DNA of 64,000 bases. It comes from Pantoea sp. A4 (lineage in GTDB: Bacteria; Pseudomonadota; Gammaproteobacteria; Enterobacterales; Enterobacteriaceae). Below the pieces are notes generated by a model. It made no database searches and was not told where the DNA came from. It saw only the letters and a list, made by a program, of their open reading frames with translations. The position numbers and the translations under genes are program-made. The DNA is taken from NCBI RefSeq assembly GCF_000295955.2, contig NZ_ALXE01000070.1:59587-123586 (forward strand). Direction: 5' to 3'. Positions 1-8,287 of this stretch are shown here, piece by piece. The stretch's first letter is position 1. Each line of letters starts with the position of its first letter.

Positions 1-697
1 GGCTAACAATGGCCAGCAGAATATTGGTTTACCGCCGGTTTCGGCAACGCCGACCCAAGGTTCACCCATGGATACCCCAAGTAATCAGCAACGTGTTACG
101 TTGCCAGGTGATTTGGGAACCGCGCTGACCAACCAGCAGGGCCAGGTTGATAACGCTGCTGGCTCGCAAAGCTCATTACCCACAGCTCCGGCTACGGTAA
201 GCGGCAGCCTGGCAGCAGTTGCGCCACGTCCGCTCGCTTCACATGCGAACCGACCGGCACGCAGCACGCAGCCAGAGCATGTGGTGACTGCGCCGCGCAG
301 TACCCAACACAGTGCGGCTGTCGCACCGCGTAAAGAGACATCCGTTGTACGTGCGCCAGCAACTGAAGCCAGAACGACGCATACTACACCGGCACGTCCT
401 GCACTGGGCACGGGTCAGGCGAGCAGCAAAGGGCTCCCTGGCGGTAATTACACCCTGCAGTTGAGCGGTGCTTCTCGTCCGGAAAGCCTGAACAGTTGGG
501 CGAGTAAGCAAAATCTTGGCAGTTACCACGTCTACAAGACAACACGTAACGGCGAAGCCTGGTATGTGCTGGTCAGCGGCTCGTATGCAACGCCAGCAGA
601 AGCACGCCGTGCCGTTGCTTCGCTGCCAGCGGATGTCAGAGCAAAAAATCCGTGGGTTAAACCCCTGAGCCAGGTGAAGAAAGAGTCTGGTCAGTAA
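1..697 (+). CDS. damX: DamX, C-terminal part (5' end outside window)
   Basis: The reading frame is open from base 2 and ends at 697, so only the C-terminal ~230 residues are present. DamX is an inner-membrane cell-division protein whose C-terminal SPOR domain binds denuded septal peptidoglycan. What is visible is a long Ala/Pro/Thr/Ser/Gln-rich linker followed by a SPOR domain in the last ~80 residues, beginning near GGNYTLQLSGAS and containing WYVLVSGSY. The call rests on the SPOR domain, the low-complexity linker and the position directly upstream of dam, as in E. coli. The N-terminal cytoplasmic and membrane parts lie before the window. The ATG at 68 is internal, not the start. Confidence 0.9.
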   Translation, partial: ANNGQQNIGLPPVSATPTQGSPMDTPSNQQRVTLPGDLGTALTNQQGQVDNAAGSQSSLPTAPATVSGSLAAVAPRPLASHANRPARSTQPEHVVTAPRSTQHSAAVAPRKETSVVRAPATEARTTHTTPARPALGTGQASSKGLPGGNYTLQLSGASRPESLNSWASKQNLGSYHVYKTTRNGEAWYVLVSGSYATPAEARRAVASLPADVRAKNPWVKPLSQVKKESGQ

Positions 698-798
698 GTA
701 TTAAATGGGGGGCTACTGCCCGTGGCCCCGTCAATAAGCGCAGATCTGCTGTCGGTACACCCACAGCTCTTAGAAAAAGATGTAAGAACCACGACAGC

Positions 799-1611
799 AT
801 GAAAAAGAATCGCGCTTTCCTGAAATGGGCAGGTGGTAAATATCCTCTGGTCGAGGATATCCGTCGCCATCTGCCACCAGGCGATTGCCTGGTAGAGCCT
901 TTTGTTGGTGCTGGCTCAGTGTTTTTAAACACTGAGTTCGATCGCTACCATCTGGCCGACATCAATAACGACCTGATTAACCTCTATAATATTGTTAAAA
1001 CGCGCACCGCTGCTTTCATACGTGATGCGCAGCGCCTGTTCAACGCCGAAGGCAATACGTCTGAGGTGTACTATGCGCGGCGTATAGCCTTCAATACCAG
1101 TCGTGATGGCTACGAGCGTGCGTTGCTGTTCCTCTATCTTAACCGTCACGGCTATAACGGCTTGTGCCGTTACAATCTGCGTGGCGAGTTTAATGTGCCA
1201 TTCGGGCGCTATCGTAAACCGTACTTCCCGGAAGCCGAATTGCTCTGGTTTGCGGAGCGCGCGCAAAACGCGACCTTCGTCTGCGAATCGTACGATGTTA
1301 CCCTGCGTAATGCGCAAACTGGCTCTGTGGTATATTGCGATCCGCCCTATGCGCCTTTATCGGCCACGGCGAACTTTACCGCTTACCACACCAACAGCTT
1401 TAGCCTGCGTGAGCAGCAGCATCTGGCTGAACTGGCAACACAGTTGGCGCAGGAGAGTGGCATACCGGTGTTGATTTCAAACCATGACACCGTATTAACG
1501 CGTGAATGGTATCAGGCTGCTGAGCTACATGTGGTCAAAGCCCGGCGCTCTATCAGCCGAAGCATAAGTGGTCGCACTCAGGTTGACGAACTGCTGGCGC
1601 TTTTTAGCTAG
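799..1611 (+). CDS. dam: DNA adenine methylase Dam
   Basis: Methylates N6 of adenine in GATC, marking the parental strand for MutHLS repair, timing SeqA-controlled initiation and affecting gene expression. The 270-residue length is typical. Alpha-class motifs are clear: FLKWAGGK near residues 7-14 and FVGAGSVF near 35-42 (SAM binding), and the catalytic DPPY at 181-184. The ATG at 799 begins MKKNRAFLKWAGG, the conserved start. It lies ~100 bp after damX and ~70 bp before rpe, as in the E. coli damX-dam-rpe-gph-trpS cluster. Nothing is unusual in the protein. Confidence 0.97.
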   Translation: MKKNRAFLKWAGGKYPLVEDIRRHLPPGDCLVEPFVGAGSVFLNTEFDRYHLADINNDLINLYNIVKTRTAAFIRDAQRLFNAEGNTSEVYYARRIAFNTSRDGYERALLFLYLNRHGYNGLCRYNLRGEFNVPFGRYRKPYFPEAELLWFAERAQNATFVCESYDVTLRNAQTGSVVYCDPPYAPLSATANFTAYHTNSFSLREQQHLAELATQLAQESGIPVLISNHDTVLTREWYQAAELHVVKARRSISRSISGRTQVDELLALFS

Positions 1612-1678
1612 TCTGTTACGTCCGCGACCCGTGTCTTACGCCAGCAATAATGCTGGCGAACTAAATTGGGAGAATCGG

Positions 1679-2362
1679 ATGAAACAATACTTGCTGGCCC
1701 CCTCTATTCTCGCGGCAGACTTCGCCCGTCTTGGTGAAGATACGGCGAAAGCGCTGGCCGCAGGCGGCGATGTCGTTCATTTTGACGTGATGGACAATCA
1801 CTTTGTTCCCAATCTGACGATGGGACCGATGGTACTGAAAGCCCTGCGTGATTACGGCATCACTGCTCCCATTGATGTACACCTGATGGTGAAACCTGTC
1901 GATGCGTTGATTCCGGAGTTTGCGAAGGCCGGTGCCAGCTATATCACTTTCCACCCAGAAGCCACCGATCATATCGATCGCACGCTGCAACTGATCAAAG
2001 AGCACGGCTGCAAAGCGGGTCTGGTCTTTAACCCGGCGACACCGCTGAGCTATCTCGACTACGTAATGGATAAACTGGATGTCATCTTATTGATGTCGGT
2101 TAACCCTGGTTTTGGCGGTCAGTCGTTTATCCCTTCTACACTGGAAAAACTGCGCCAGGTACGTAAACGTATCGACGAGAGTGGCTATCATATTCGTCTG
2201 GAAGTGGATGGCGGCGTGAAGATCGATAACATCGCGCAGATCGCAGAAGCAGGCGCAGATATGTTTGTTGCCGGATCGGCGATCTTTGGTCACCCGGATT
2301 ACAAAAAAGTCATTGATGAGATGCGTCACGAACTGGAGAAGGTTAATGGCTCATTTCACTGA
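1679..2362 (+). CDS. rpe: Ribulose-phosphate 3-epimerase
   Basis: Interconverts ribulose 5-phosphate and xylulose 5-phosphate in the non-oxidative pentose phosphate pathway. The 227-residue protein is a TIM barrel with the expected signatures: LAPSILAADF at the N-terminus, VVHFDVMDNHFVPN with the metal-binding His/Asp pair, DVHLMVKP, and VDGGV near residue 178. The open frame extends further upstream, but the ATG at 1679, preceded by GGGAGAATC, gives the family's MKQYLLAPSIL start. The stop overlaps the start of gph by 17 bp, which suggests translational coupling. Confidence 0.97.
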   Translation: MKQYLLAPSILAADFARLGEDTAKALAAGGDVVHFDVMDNHFVPNLTMGPMVLKALRDYGITAPIDVHLMVKPVDALIPEFAKAGASYITFHPEATDHIDRTLQLIKEHGCKAGLVFNPATPLSYLDYVMDKLDVILLMSVNPGFGGQSFIPSTLEKLRQVRKRIDESGYHIRLEVDGGVKIDNIAQIAEAGADMFVAGSAIFGHPDYKKVIDEMRHELEKVNGSFH

Positions 2363-3023
2363 TATTCAGGCGCTGGCATTTGATCTCGACGGCACGTTAG
2401 TCGATAGCGCGCCAGGCCTTGCTGCGGCGATTGATCATGCACTGGCAGATTTAAACTTGTCCGCACCCGGTGTTGATCGTGTGATCACCTGGATCGGCAA
2501 TGGCGCGGATATCATGATGCAACGTGCGCTGACCTGGGCATTAGGCCGTGCGCCGCAGCCGCAGGAACAGCATGATGCGCGCACGCTGTTTGATAAATAC
2601 TATGCCGATACCGTCACGCCAGGCACAACGCTGTTTCCCCACGTGGTGGAAACACTGAAAAAACTCCAGGCCACCGGCCTGCCGCTGGCGATTGTGACCA
2701 ATAAACCCACGCCGTTTGTGGCACCGCTGTTGGCTTCACTCGGGATTGAAGACGCCTTTTCACTGATCATTGGCGGCGATGATGTGGCGGCGAAAAAACC
2801 GCATCCCGCAGCACTTTTCCTGGTGTTAGGCAAGTTTGGCCTGCTTCAGCATCAGCTGCTGTTTGTCGGTGATTCACGTAATGATATTCAGGCCGCACAG
2901 GCGGCGGGTGTCCCGAATGTCGCCATGACCTTTGGCTACAACTACGGTGAACCTATCTCCCTGAGCCAGCCGGATCTGACTCTGGACTCTTTCGACCAAC
3001 TTCTGCCCGCGCTCGGGCTGTAA
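2346..3023 (+). CDS. gph: Phosphoglycolate phosphatase
   Basis: HAD-superfamily phosphatase that removes 2-phosphoglycolate formed during repair of 3'-phosphoglycolate DNA ends. The HAD motifs are intact: FDLDGTLVDS with the nucleophile Asp (residues ~13-22), the TNKP motif II, the lysine in KKPHP and VGDSRND as motif IV. The ATG at 2346 lies inside the end of rpe and gives the expected 225-residue protein; upstream in-frame starts would extend into rpe. Part of the dam-rpe-gph-trpS cluster. Confidence 0.95.
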   Translation: MAHFTDIQALAFDLDGTLVDSAPGLAAAIDHALADLNLSAPGVDRVITWIGNGADIMMQRALTWALGRAPQPQEQHDARTLFDKYYADTVTPGTTLFPHVVETLKKLQATGLPLAIVTNKPTPFVAPLLASLGIEDAFSLIIGGDDVAAKKPHPAALFLVLGKFGLLQHQLLFVGDSRNDIQAAQAAGVPNVAMTFGYNYGEPISLSQPDLTLDSFDQLLPALGL

Positions 3024-3039
3024 TTATCAGGATATGAGT

Positions 3040-4041
3040 ATGAAACCCATCGTTTTCAGCGGCGCACAGCCCTCCGGTGAACTGACCATTGGCAACTATA
3101 TGGGTGCGCTACGTCAGTGGGTGCAGATGCAGGATGATTACCACTGTATCTACTGCATCGTTGATTTGCATGCGATCACCGTGCGACAGGATCCAGAGAA
3201 GCTGCGTAAAGCCACGCTGGATACGCTGGCTCTCTACCTTGCTTGTGGTATCGATCCGAACAAGAGCACCATCTTTGTTCAGTCCCACGTCCCTGAGCAC
3301 GCGCAGCTGAGCTGGATCCTGAACTGCTACGCGTATTTCGGTGAACTGAGCCGTATGACGCAGTTCAAAGACAAATCTGCCCGCTACGAAGAGAACATCA
3401 ACGCCGGTCTGTTTGATTACCCGGTACTGATGGCGGCGGATATCCTGCTGTATCAGACGAATCAGGTGCCGGTAGGTGAAGATCAGAAGCAGCACCTTGA
3501 GCTGAGCCGCGATATTGCCGGACGTTTTAACGCGCTGTATGGCGATATCTTCAAGATCCCAGAGCCGTTTATTCCGAAGTCGGGTGCCCGCGTGATGTCA
3601 CTGCTGGAACCGACCAAGAAAATGTCTAAGTCGGATGATAACCGTAATAACGTGATCGGCCTGCTGGAAGATCCGAAAGCCGTCGTGAAGAAGATCAAAC
3701 GTGCGGTAACCGATTCCGAAGAGCCGCCTGTCATCCGCTACGACGTGCAGAACAAAGCCGGTGTCTCTAACCTGCTGGATATTCTCTCGGGCGTGACCGG
3801 CAAAACCATTGCTGAGCTGGAGCAGGAATTTAACGGCCAGATGTATGGTCACCTGAAAGGTGCAGTGGCAGAAGCCGTTTCTGGCATGTTGTCTGAGTTG
3901 CAGGAACGTTATCACCGTTATCGCAATGACGAAGCTTTCCTCAACCAGGTCATGCGTGACGGTGCAGCCAAAGCCCGTGCCCACGCGCAGGAAACCCTGA
4001 AAAAAGTCTACGAAGCCGTAGGTTTCGTCGCTCAGCCGTAA
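3040..4041 (+). CDS. trpS: Tryptophanyl-tRNA synthetase
   Basis: Class Ic aminoacyl-tRNA synthetase charging tRNA-Trp. The 333-residue protein starts MKPIVFSGAQPSG and carries the HIGH-equivalent TIGNYMG near residue 17 and the KMSKS loop as KKMSKSDDN near residue 194. Two ATGs are close together: 3034 leaves only one base after the AGGA at 3029-3032, while 3040 leaves seven, so 3040 is preferred. It is last in the dam cluster and is followed by a strong terminator hairpin. Confidence 0.96.
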   Translation: MKPIVFSGAQPSGELTIGNYMGALRQWVQMQDDYHCIYCIVDLHAITVRQDPEKLRKATLDTLALYLACGIDPNKSTIFVQSHVPEHAQLSWILNCYAYFGELSRMTQFKDKSARYEENINAGLFDYPVLMAADILLYQTNQVPVGEDQKQHLELSRDIAGRFNALYGDIFKIPEPFIPKSGARVMSLLEPTKKMSKSDDNRNNVIGLLEDPKAVVKKIKRAVTDSEEPPVIRYDVQNKAGVSNLLDILSGVTGKTIAELEQEFNGQMYGHLKGAVAEAVSGMLSELQERYHRYRNDEAFLNQVMRDGAAKARAHAQETLKKVYEAVGFVAQP

Positions 4042-4055
4042 GTTTTTCCTCTGTT

Positions 4056-4083
4056 AACTCGCGCCAGTCAGGCGCGGGTTTTT
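4056..4083 (+). terminator. Rho-independent terminator after trpS
   Basis: A 10-bp stem (4056-4065 with 4071-4080, one G-T pair) around AGTCA is followed by a T run. It lies 14 bp after the trpS stop and separates the dam cluster from codA. Confidence 0.85.
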
Positions 4084-4136
4084 CTTCCGTTCCGTGCTAG
4101 TTTATTTGTTGACCCATCCAACAGGAGAGGAAGGCA

Positions 4137-5411
4137 ATGACGTCACCGAAATGGATCAGCAACCTGCGCTTGCCCGAACGTGAAGGGTTATGGCAACTGG
4201 AAATCTCCCAAGGCCGTATCGCGGCTATTACCCCCCAACAGCAGCCGCTGTGTGGTGACGATGTACTGGATGCAGAGCTTGGCATCGCTTACCCGCCACT
4301 GATTGAACCGCATATTCATCTCGATACCACGCAAACCGCCGGGCAGCCTGCCTGGAATCAGTCCGGCACGCTGTTTGAAGGCATTGAACGCTGGGCGGAA
4401 CGTAAGGCGATGCTCAGCCATGAAGACGTAAAACAGCGCGCACGACAAACCCTCAAGTGGCAGATTGCGAACGGCATTCAGCATGTGCGTACTCATGTGG
4501 ATGTTTCTGATCCCAGCCTGACGGCACTGAAAGCGCTGCTGGAGCTGAAAAGTGAGATGGCCGAATGGATAGATATCCAGATAGTGGCCTTTCCGCAAGA
4601 GGGGATTCTCTCCTATCCAAACGGTGAAGCCCTGTTGGAAGAAGCTTTACGGCTGGGCGCGGATGCGGTGGGCGCGATCCCGCATTTCGAGTTTACCCGC
4701 GAATACGGCGTAGAGTCGCTGCACAAGATTTTTATCCTGGCGAACCGCTACGATCGACTGATCGATGTCCACTGCGATGAAATTGATGATGAGCAGTCCC
4801 GCTTTGTCGAAACGGTGGCCGCATTGGCGCACCGTGATGGCAACGGTGCACGGGTGACGGCCAGTCACACCACCGCGATGCACTCTTATAACGGGGCTTA
4901 TACCTCGCGCCTGTTCCGCCTGTTAAAACTTTCAGGGATTAATTTTGTTGCCAACCCGCTGGTGAATATTCATTTGCAGGGCCGCTTCGATAGCTATCCC
5001 AAGCGGCGCGGTATTACTCGGGTGAAGGAGCTGCTGGAAGCAGACATTAATGTCTGTTTCGGCCATGACGATGTGTTCGACCCCTGGTATCCCCTCGGCA
5101 GCGCGAATATGTTGCAGGTCCTGCATATGGGGCTGCATGTGTGCCAGTTGATGGGCTACGAGCAGATCGATCGCAGTCTGGCTCTGATCACGGATAATAG
5201 CGCCAAAACCCTGCAACTAGACAACTATGGCATTGCCGTTGGCCTCCCGGCCAGCCTGATCATTCTGCCTGCGGAGAGTGGTTTTGATGCGGTGCGCAGG
5301 CAGGTGCCGGTCCGTTATTCGTTGCGCTTTGGCAAGCTAGTGGCGCAAACCCGGCCAGCGGAAAGCCAAATTTACCTGGCTGAGCGTGAAGCGGTGAACT
5401 TCCGGCGTTAA
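4137..5411 (+). CDS. codA: Cytosine deaminase
   Basis: Amidohydrolase that deaminates cytosine to uracil and ammonia for pyrimidine salvage. Length is 424 residues (E. coli CodA 427) and similarity runs over the whole protein. Metal and active-site elements are present: EPHIHLDTTQ near residue 58, DVHCDEIDDEQ near 210, ASHTTAMHS near 242 and FGHDDVFDPW near 309. AGGAGAGGAA precedes the ATG at 4137 by a few bases. In E. coli codA follows codB in another part of the chromosome; here no cytosine permease is adjacent and the gene stands alone between trpS and tsgA, where E. coli has nirBDC-cysG. Uptake would have to come from a permease elsewhere. Confidence 0.93.
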   Translation: MTSPKWISNLRLPEREGLWQLEISQGRIAAITPQQQPLCGDDVLDAELGIAYPPLIEPHIHLDTTQTAGQPAWNQSGTLFEGIERWAERKAMLSHEDVKQRARQTLKWQIANGIQHVRTHVDVSDPSLTALKALLELKSEMAEWIDIQIVAFPQEGILSYPNGEALLEEALRLGADAVGAIPHFEFTREYGVESLHKIFILANRYDRLIDVHCDEIDDEQSRFVETVAALAHRDGNGARVTASHTTAMHSYNGAYTSRLFRLLKLSGINFVANPLVNIHLQGRFDSYPKRRGITRVKELLEADINVCFGHDDVFDPWYPLGSANMLQVLHMGLHVCQLMGYEQIDRSLALITDNSAKTLQLDNYGIAVGLPASLIILPAESGFDAVRRQVPVRYSLRFGKLVAQTRPAESQIYLAEREAVNFRR

Positions 5412-5440
5412 AAAAGGCGGGCAGCTTGCGCTGTCCGCCC
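5410..5440 (-). terminator. Terminator hairpin between codA and tsgA
   Basis: A 10-bp stem (5416-5425 with 5430-5439, one mismatch or wobble) has a TTGC loop. Read on the minus strand it is followed by five T, so it fits as the tsgA terminator; it may also slow transcription leaving codA. Confidence 0.75.
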
Positions 5441-5463
5441 TTAAGGTCATGCTTTAGCGCAGA

Positions 5464-6639
5464 TTAATGCGCAATTTTGCTGTGCTGGCGATGGCGGGTA
5501 ACAAAGCCCACCAGTACACACATCACAAACACCGCCGCATACAGACCGTTGGCGGTGTAAAGCGCCGCATGTGGTCCACCTGCATCGACAATCGGTGCGG
5601 TGACAATAAAGGTCAACATGGTACCCACAGTGCCGCACGTCAGAATAAAGTTCACCAGCTTAGGTGATGAGACGCGGGTTTGCAGCGAGCCAAGGGTGAT
5701 AATGGTGGTGTAAATGGCGCTGGAGAAGAAGCCCAACAGCATGATGATCCAGTGCAGCATGGTGACTTCGGTGCTGGAAACAAACCAGAACATCAACAGC
5801 GTTGAAACCGCCGCCAGCACCATCACGATGCGCTGCATATCGAAGAAGCGCAGCAGGTAGCTGAATACCCACATGCCAATCATATAGGCGGTCCAGAAGT
5901 TACTGACCAGCTTGCCAGCATCATCAATGTTCATGCCTTGCGTCTTGGCGTATTCCGGTACCCATGAGATGAAGCCCAACTGGCCGAGGACATAGCACAA
6001 CGCAGCAATGGCTAAGAACAGCACACCCAGCCCCCATTTCTCTTTCGGCTGATCTTTTTGCGCCGCAGGCTTGCTCAGTACTGGGAATTCCAGACGCAGT
6101 GTCAGCACGAAAATGGCCACGTACAGTCCACCAATCGCTGCATATACCCAGTACCACGGCAGGTGCTTCGCTAACAGCACGCCCGCAAGAATCGGGAATA
6201 ATGTACCGGCCATGCTGAAGAATGAGTCCGTAAACAGCAGGCGGGAGCCGCGCTGGCGACCTTCATACAGATGGGTAATCAGGAATGTCCCAATCGACAT
6301 GGTAATGCCGCTCACGACACCGAGCACGAACATGCACAGTGAGAACATCCGCAGGTCGTGGCTCATCATCAGGCCCGCAACCGCCAGTACCATCAGCACA
6401 AAGCCAAAGATCAGCTGGCGCTTCAACGGCACAATCACCATCAGCCAGGCATTTAAAAACACGGCGGCCAGGATACCGGCATTGAGGAAGGTGAAGGTAT
6501 TGCTCATGCTGGAAACGGGAACACCAAAGTCTTTGGCAATGTCACCCATTACCATGCCAGTGACGATAACCAGCGCACCGGTCAGGGCATAGGAAAAGAA
6601 GCTTATCCACGTAAGGCCGATACGATTTAGATTTGTCAT
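5464..6639 (-). CDS. tsgA: TsgA, MFS-type inner-membrane transporter
   Basis: A 391-residue major facilitator superfamily protein with about 12 hydrophobic segments. The N-terminus (MTNLNRIGLTWISFFSYALT) and the segment around SMSNTFTFLNAG match TsgA closely. The E. coli/Salmonella family is linked to tellurite and selenite phenotypes; its substrate is not established. It is divergent from ppiA across ~260 bp that contain a strong CRP palindrome. In E. coli tsgA is next to nirB, which is missing here. Confidence 0.9.
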   Translation of the reverse strand: MTNLNRIGLTWISFFSYALTGALVIVTGMVMGDIAKDFGVPVSSMSNTFTFLNAGILAAVFLNAWLMVIVPLKRQLIFGFVLMVLAVAGLMMSHDLRMFSLCMFVLGVVSGITMSIGTFLITHLYEGRQRGSRLLFTDSFFSMAGTLFPILAGVLLAKHLPWYWVYAAIGGLYVAIFVLTLRLEFPVLSKPAAQKDQPKEKWGLGVLFLAIAALCYVLGQLGFISWVPEYAKTQGMNIDDAGKLVSNFWTAYMIGMWVFSYLLRFFDMQRIVMVLAAVSTLLMFWFVSSTEVTMLHWIIMLLGFFSSAIYTTIITLGSLQTRVSSPKLVNFILTCGTVGTMLTFIVTAPIVDAGGPHAALYTANGLYAAVFVMCVLVGFVTRHRQHSKIAH

Positions 6640-6741
6640 TTAAGAACCTGTGTGAGTCGCAGTTGGCGAAAAAAGTGTCAGGAATTGTAAGCGCAACTGT
6701 GATCTTAATAAACGATCCCTGTAACACTGATTTCATATTTC

Positions 6742-6773
6742 ATCTTATGTGTGATCTATGTCACACATAAGAT
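6742..6773. promoter_or_regulatory. CRP-cAMP site between tsgA and ppiA
   Basis: The core TGTGA-N6-TCACA at 6750-6765 matches the CRP consensus exactly, and the symmetry extends to 13-bp perfect arms (6742-6754 and 6761-6773). It lies 103 bp upstream of the tsgA start and 126 bp upstream of the ppiA start, so either or both could respond. E. coli ppiA is known to be controlled by CRP together with CytR. A second, CytR-type site was not identified with confidence. Confidence 0.85.
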
Positions 6774-6898
6774 CCAATAACGATCTTTGCGCGATCGCAG
6801 TGGGCTACGTAAAAAAAAGTAAAACGCTGGCTCTTGTGGTTCCTGCTCTTTAAAATCAGGCAAGTTTTTGTGTTGCTTTCCCAGGTAAGGAATCTTTC

Positions 6899-7471
6899 AT
6901 GTTGAAACGTACTTTGACGGCAGCCTTCGCGCTGTTAGCACTTACTTCTGTTTCTGCTCAGGCATTGGCCGCTAAAGGCGACACGCATGTGCTGCTCACC
7001 ACTTCAGCCGGTAATATCGAACTTGAACTGAATAACCAGAAAGCCCCGGTTTCAGTAAAAAACTTCGTTGATTACGTTAACAGTGGCTACTACAACAACA
7101 CCATTTTCCACCGCGTCATTCCTGGCTTTATGCTGCAGGGCGGCGGCTTCACTGCGGATATGCAGCAGAAGCAGCCTAACGCCCCGATCAAGAATGAAGC
7201 GGATAACGGCCTGCTTAACAAGCGTGGCACCATCTCTATGGCCCGTACCAGCGATAAAGACAGCGCCACCAGCCAGTTCTTTATCAACGTAGCAGACAAC
7301 GCTTTCCTCGATCACGGTCAACGTGATTTTGGCTATGCGGTGTTTGGTAAAGTGATCAAAGGGATGGATATTGCAGATAAAATCGCTCAGGTACCAACTA
7401 AAGATGTCGGCCCGTACCAGAATGTGCCAGTGAAACCGGTTGTGATTCTGTCGGCGAAAATTGTGCCGTAA
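6899..7471 (+). CDS. ppiA: Periplasmic peptidyl-prolyl cis-trans isomerase A (cyclophilin)
   Basis: Cyclophilin-type proline isomerase assisting folding in the periplasm. The 190-residue precursor has a Sec signal peptide (MLKRTLTAAFALLALTS...ALAA, cleavage near residue 25). The mature part is a single cyclophilin domain with NTIFHRVIPGFMLQGG containing the catalytic Arg, and SQFFIN. Start at 6899 is supported by AAGGAA a few bases upstream. In E. coli fic and yhfG follow; here pabA is the next gene on the same strand. Confidence 0.96.
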   Translation: MLKRTLTAAFALLALTSVSAQALAAKGDTHVLLTTSAGNIELELNNQKAPVSVKNFVDYVNSGYYNNTIFHRVIPGFMLQGGGFTADMQQKQPNAPIKNEADNGLLNKRGTISMARTSDKDSATSQFFINVADNAFLDHGQRDFGYAVFGKVIKGMDIADKIAQVPTKDVGPYQNVPVKPVVILSAKIVP

Positions 7472-7484
7472 TAACACCCTGTGT

Positions 7485-7519
7485 CAGCTTCCAGCCACCT
7501 CGCTGCTGGAAGCTGTTTT
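7485..7519 (+). terminator. Terminator after ppiA
   Basis: An 11-bp perfect stem (7485-7495 with 7505-7515) is followed by TTTT. It separates ppiA from pabA. Confidence 0.85.
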
Positions 7520-7623
7520 CCTGCTGCTCATCTCCCCTAAAATCCCCGCTGTTTCGCTTAAAAGTAAAAAATCACCGGGATAAAACACGTAGAATAGTCG
7601 GGTTATCCTGCGGAAAATGACCC

Positions 7624-8199
7624 ATGCTACTGTTGATCGACAATTACGACTCTTTCACCTGGAACCTCTATCAGTATTTGTGTGAACTGGGCGCTGACGT
7701 CCAGGTAACGCGCAATGACGCCATTACGCTGGAACAGATAGAGGCGCTGCCGTTGACCCACTTAATGATTTCGCCTGGACCGTGCACACCCAGTGAAGCG
7801 GGTATCTCGTTACAAGCTATCCGCCATTTCGCCGGTCGCTTACCGATTCTTGGCGTTTGTTTGGGGCATCAGGCAATCGCACAGGCGTTTGGGGCTGCTG
7901 TGGTTCGCGCCAGAGTGCCCATGCACGGAAAAACATCGGCGATCCGTCACGATGACAGCGGCGTCTTCCAGGGCCTGAATAATCCGCTCACGGTCACACG
8001 TTACCATTCGCTGGTGGTGGCCCCTGACACGCTGCCTGAGGAGTTCGTCGTCACTGCGTGGAGTGAACGCGATGGACAGCAGGATGAGATCATGGGATTA
8101 CGGCACCGTACGTTGCCGCTGGAAGGCGTGCAGTTCCACCCGGAAAGTATTCTGAGTGAACAGGGGCATCAGCTGCTGCGTAATTTCCTGCGGCAGTGA
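7624..8199 (+). CDS. pabA: Aminodeoxychorismate synthase, glutamine amidotransferase subunit
   Basis: Provides ammonia from glutamine to PabB, which makes 4-amino-4-deoxychorismate for folate. The 191-residue class I amidotransferase shows the oxyanion strand MISPGPCTP, the nucleophile Cys in LGVCLGHQ near residue 79 and the His/Glu pair in QFHPES near 168-173. TrpG-type paralogues are similar, but the LLLIDNYDSFTWNLYQYL start, stand-alone length and position before argD support PabA. Confidence 0.94.
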   Translation: MLLLIDNYDSFTWNLYQYLCELGADVQVTRNDAITLEQIEALPLTHLMISPGPCTPSEAGISLQAIRHFAGRLPILGVCLGHQAIAQAFGAAVVRARVPMHGKTSAIRHDDSGVFQGLNNPLTVTRYHSLVVAPDTLPEEFVVTAWSERDGQQDEIMGLRHRTLPLEGVQFHPESILSEQGHQLLRNFLRQ

Positions 8200-8216
8200 A
8201 GTTCTGTTTGCCTTTA

Positions 8217-8234
8217 AGTGATTTATTATTCATA
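8217..8234. promoter_or_regulatory. Probable ArgR box upstream of argD
   Basis: TGATTTATTATTCA at 8219-8232 resembles the ARG box consensus (TGAAT-N4-ATTCA type half-site symmetry). It lies about 55 bp before the argD start, where ArgR acts in E. coli. A second box of a pair was not resolved. Confidence 0.5.
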
Positions 8235-8287
8235 TTTACTGACTAGAATTGCACTTCGCCACAACCATTCATCACATGAGGTCGTCA

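Noticed and set aside
68..697. A separate gene starting at ATG 68
   Set aside because: The frame is open upstream to the window edge and continues the DamX linker composition, so the ATG is internal.
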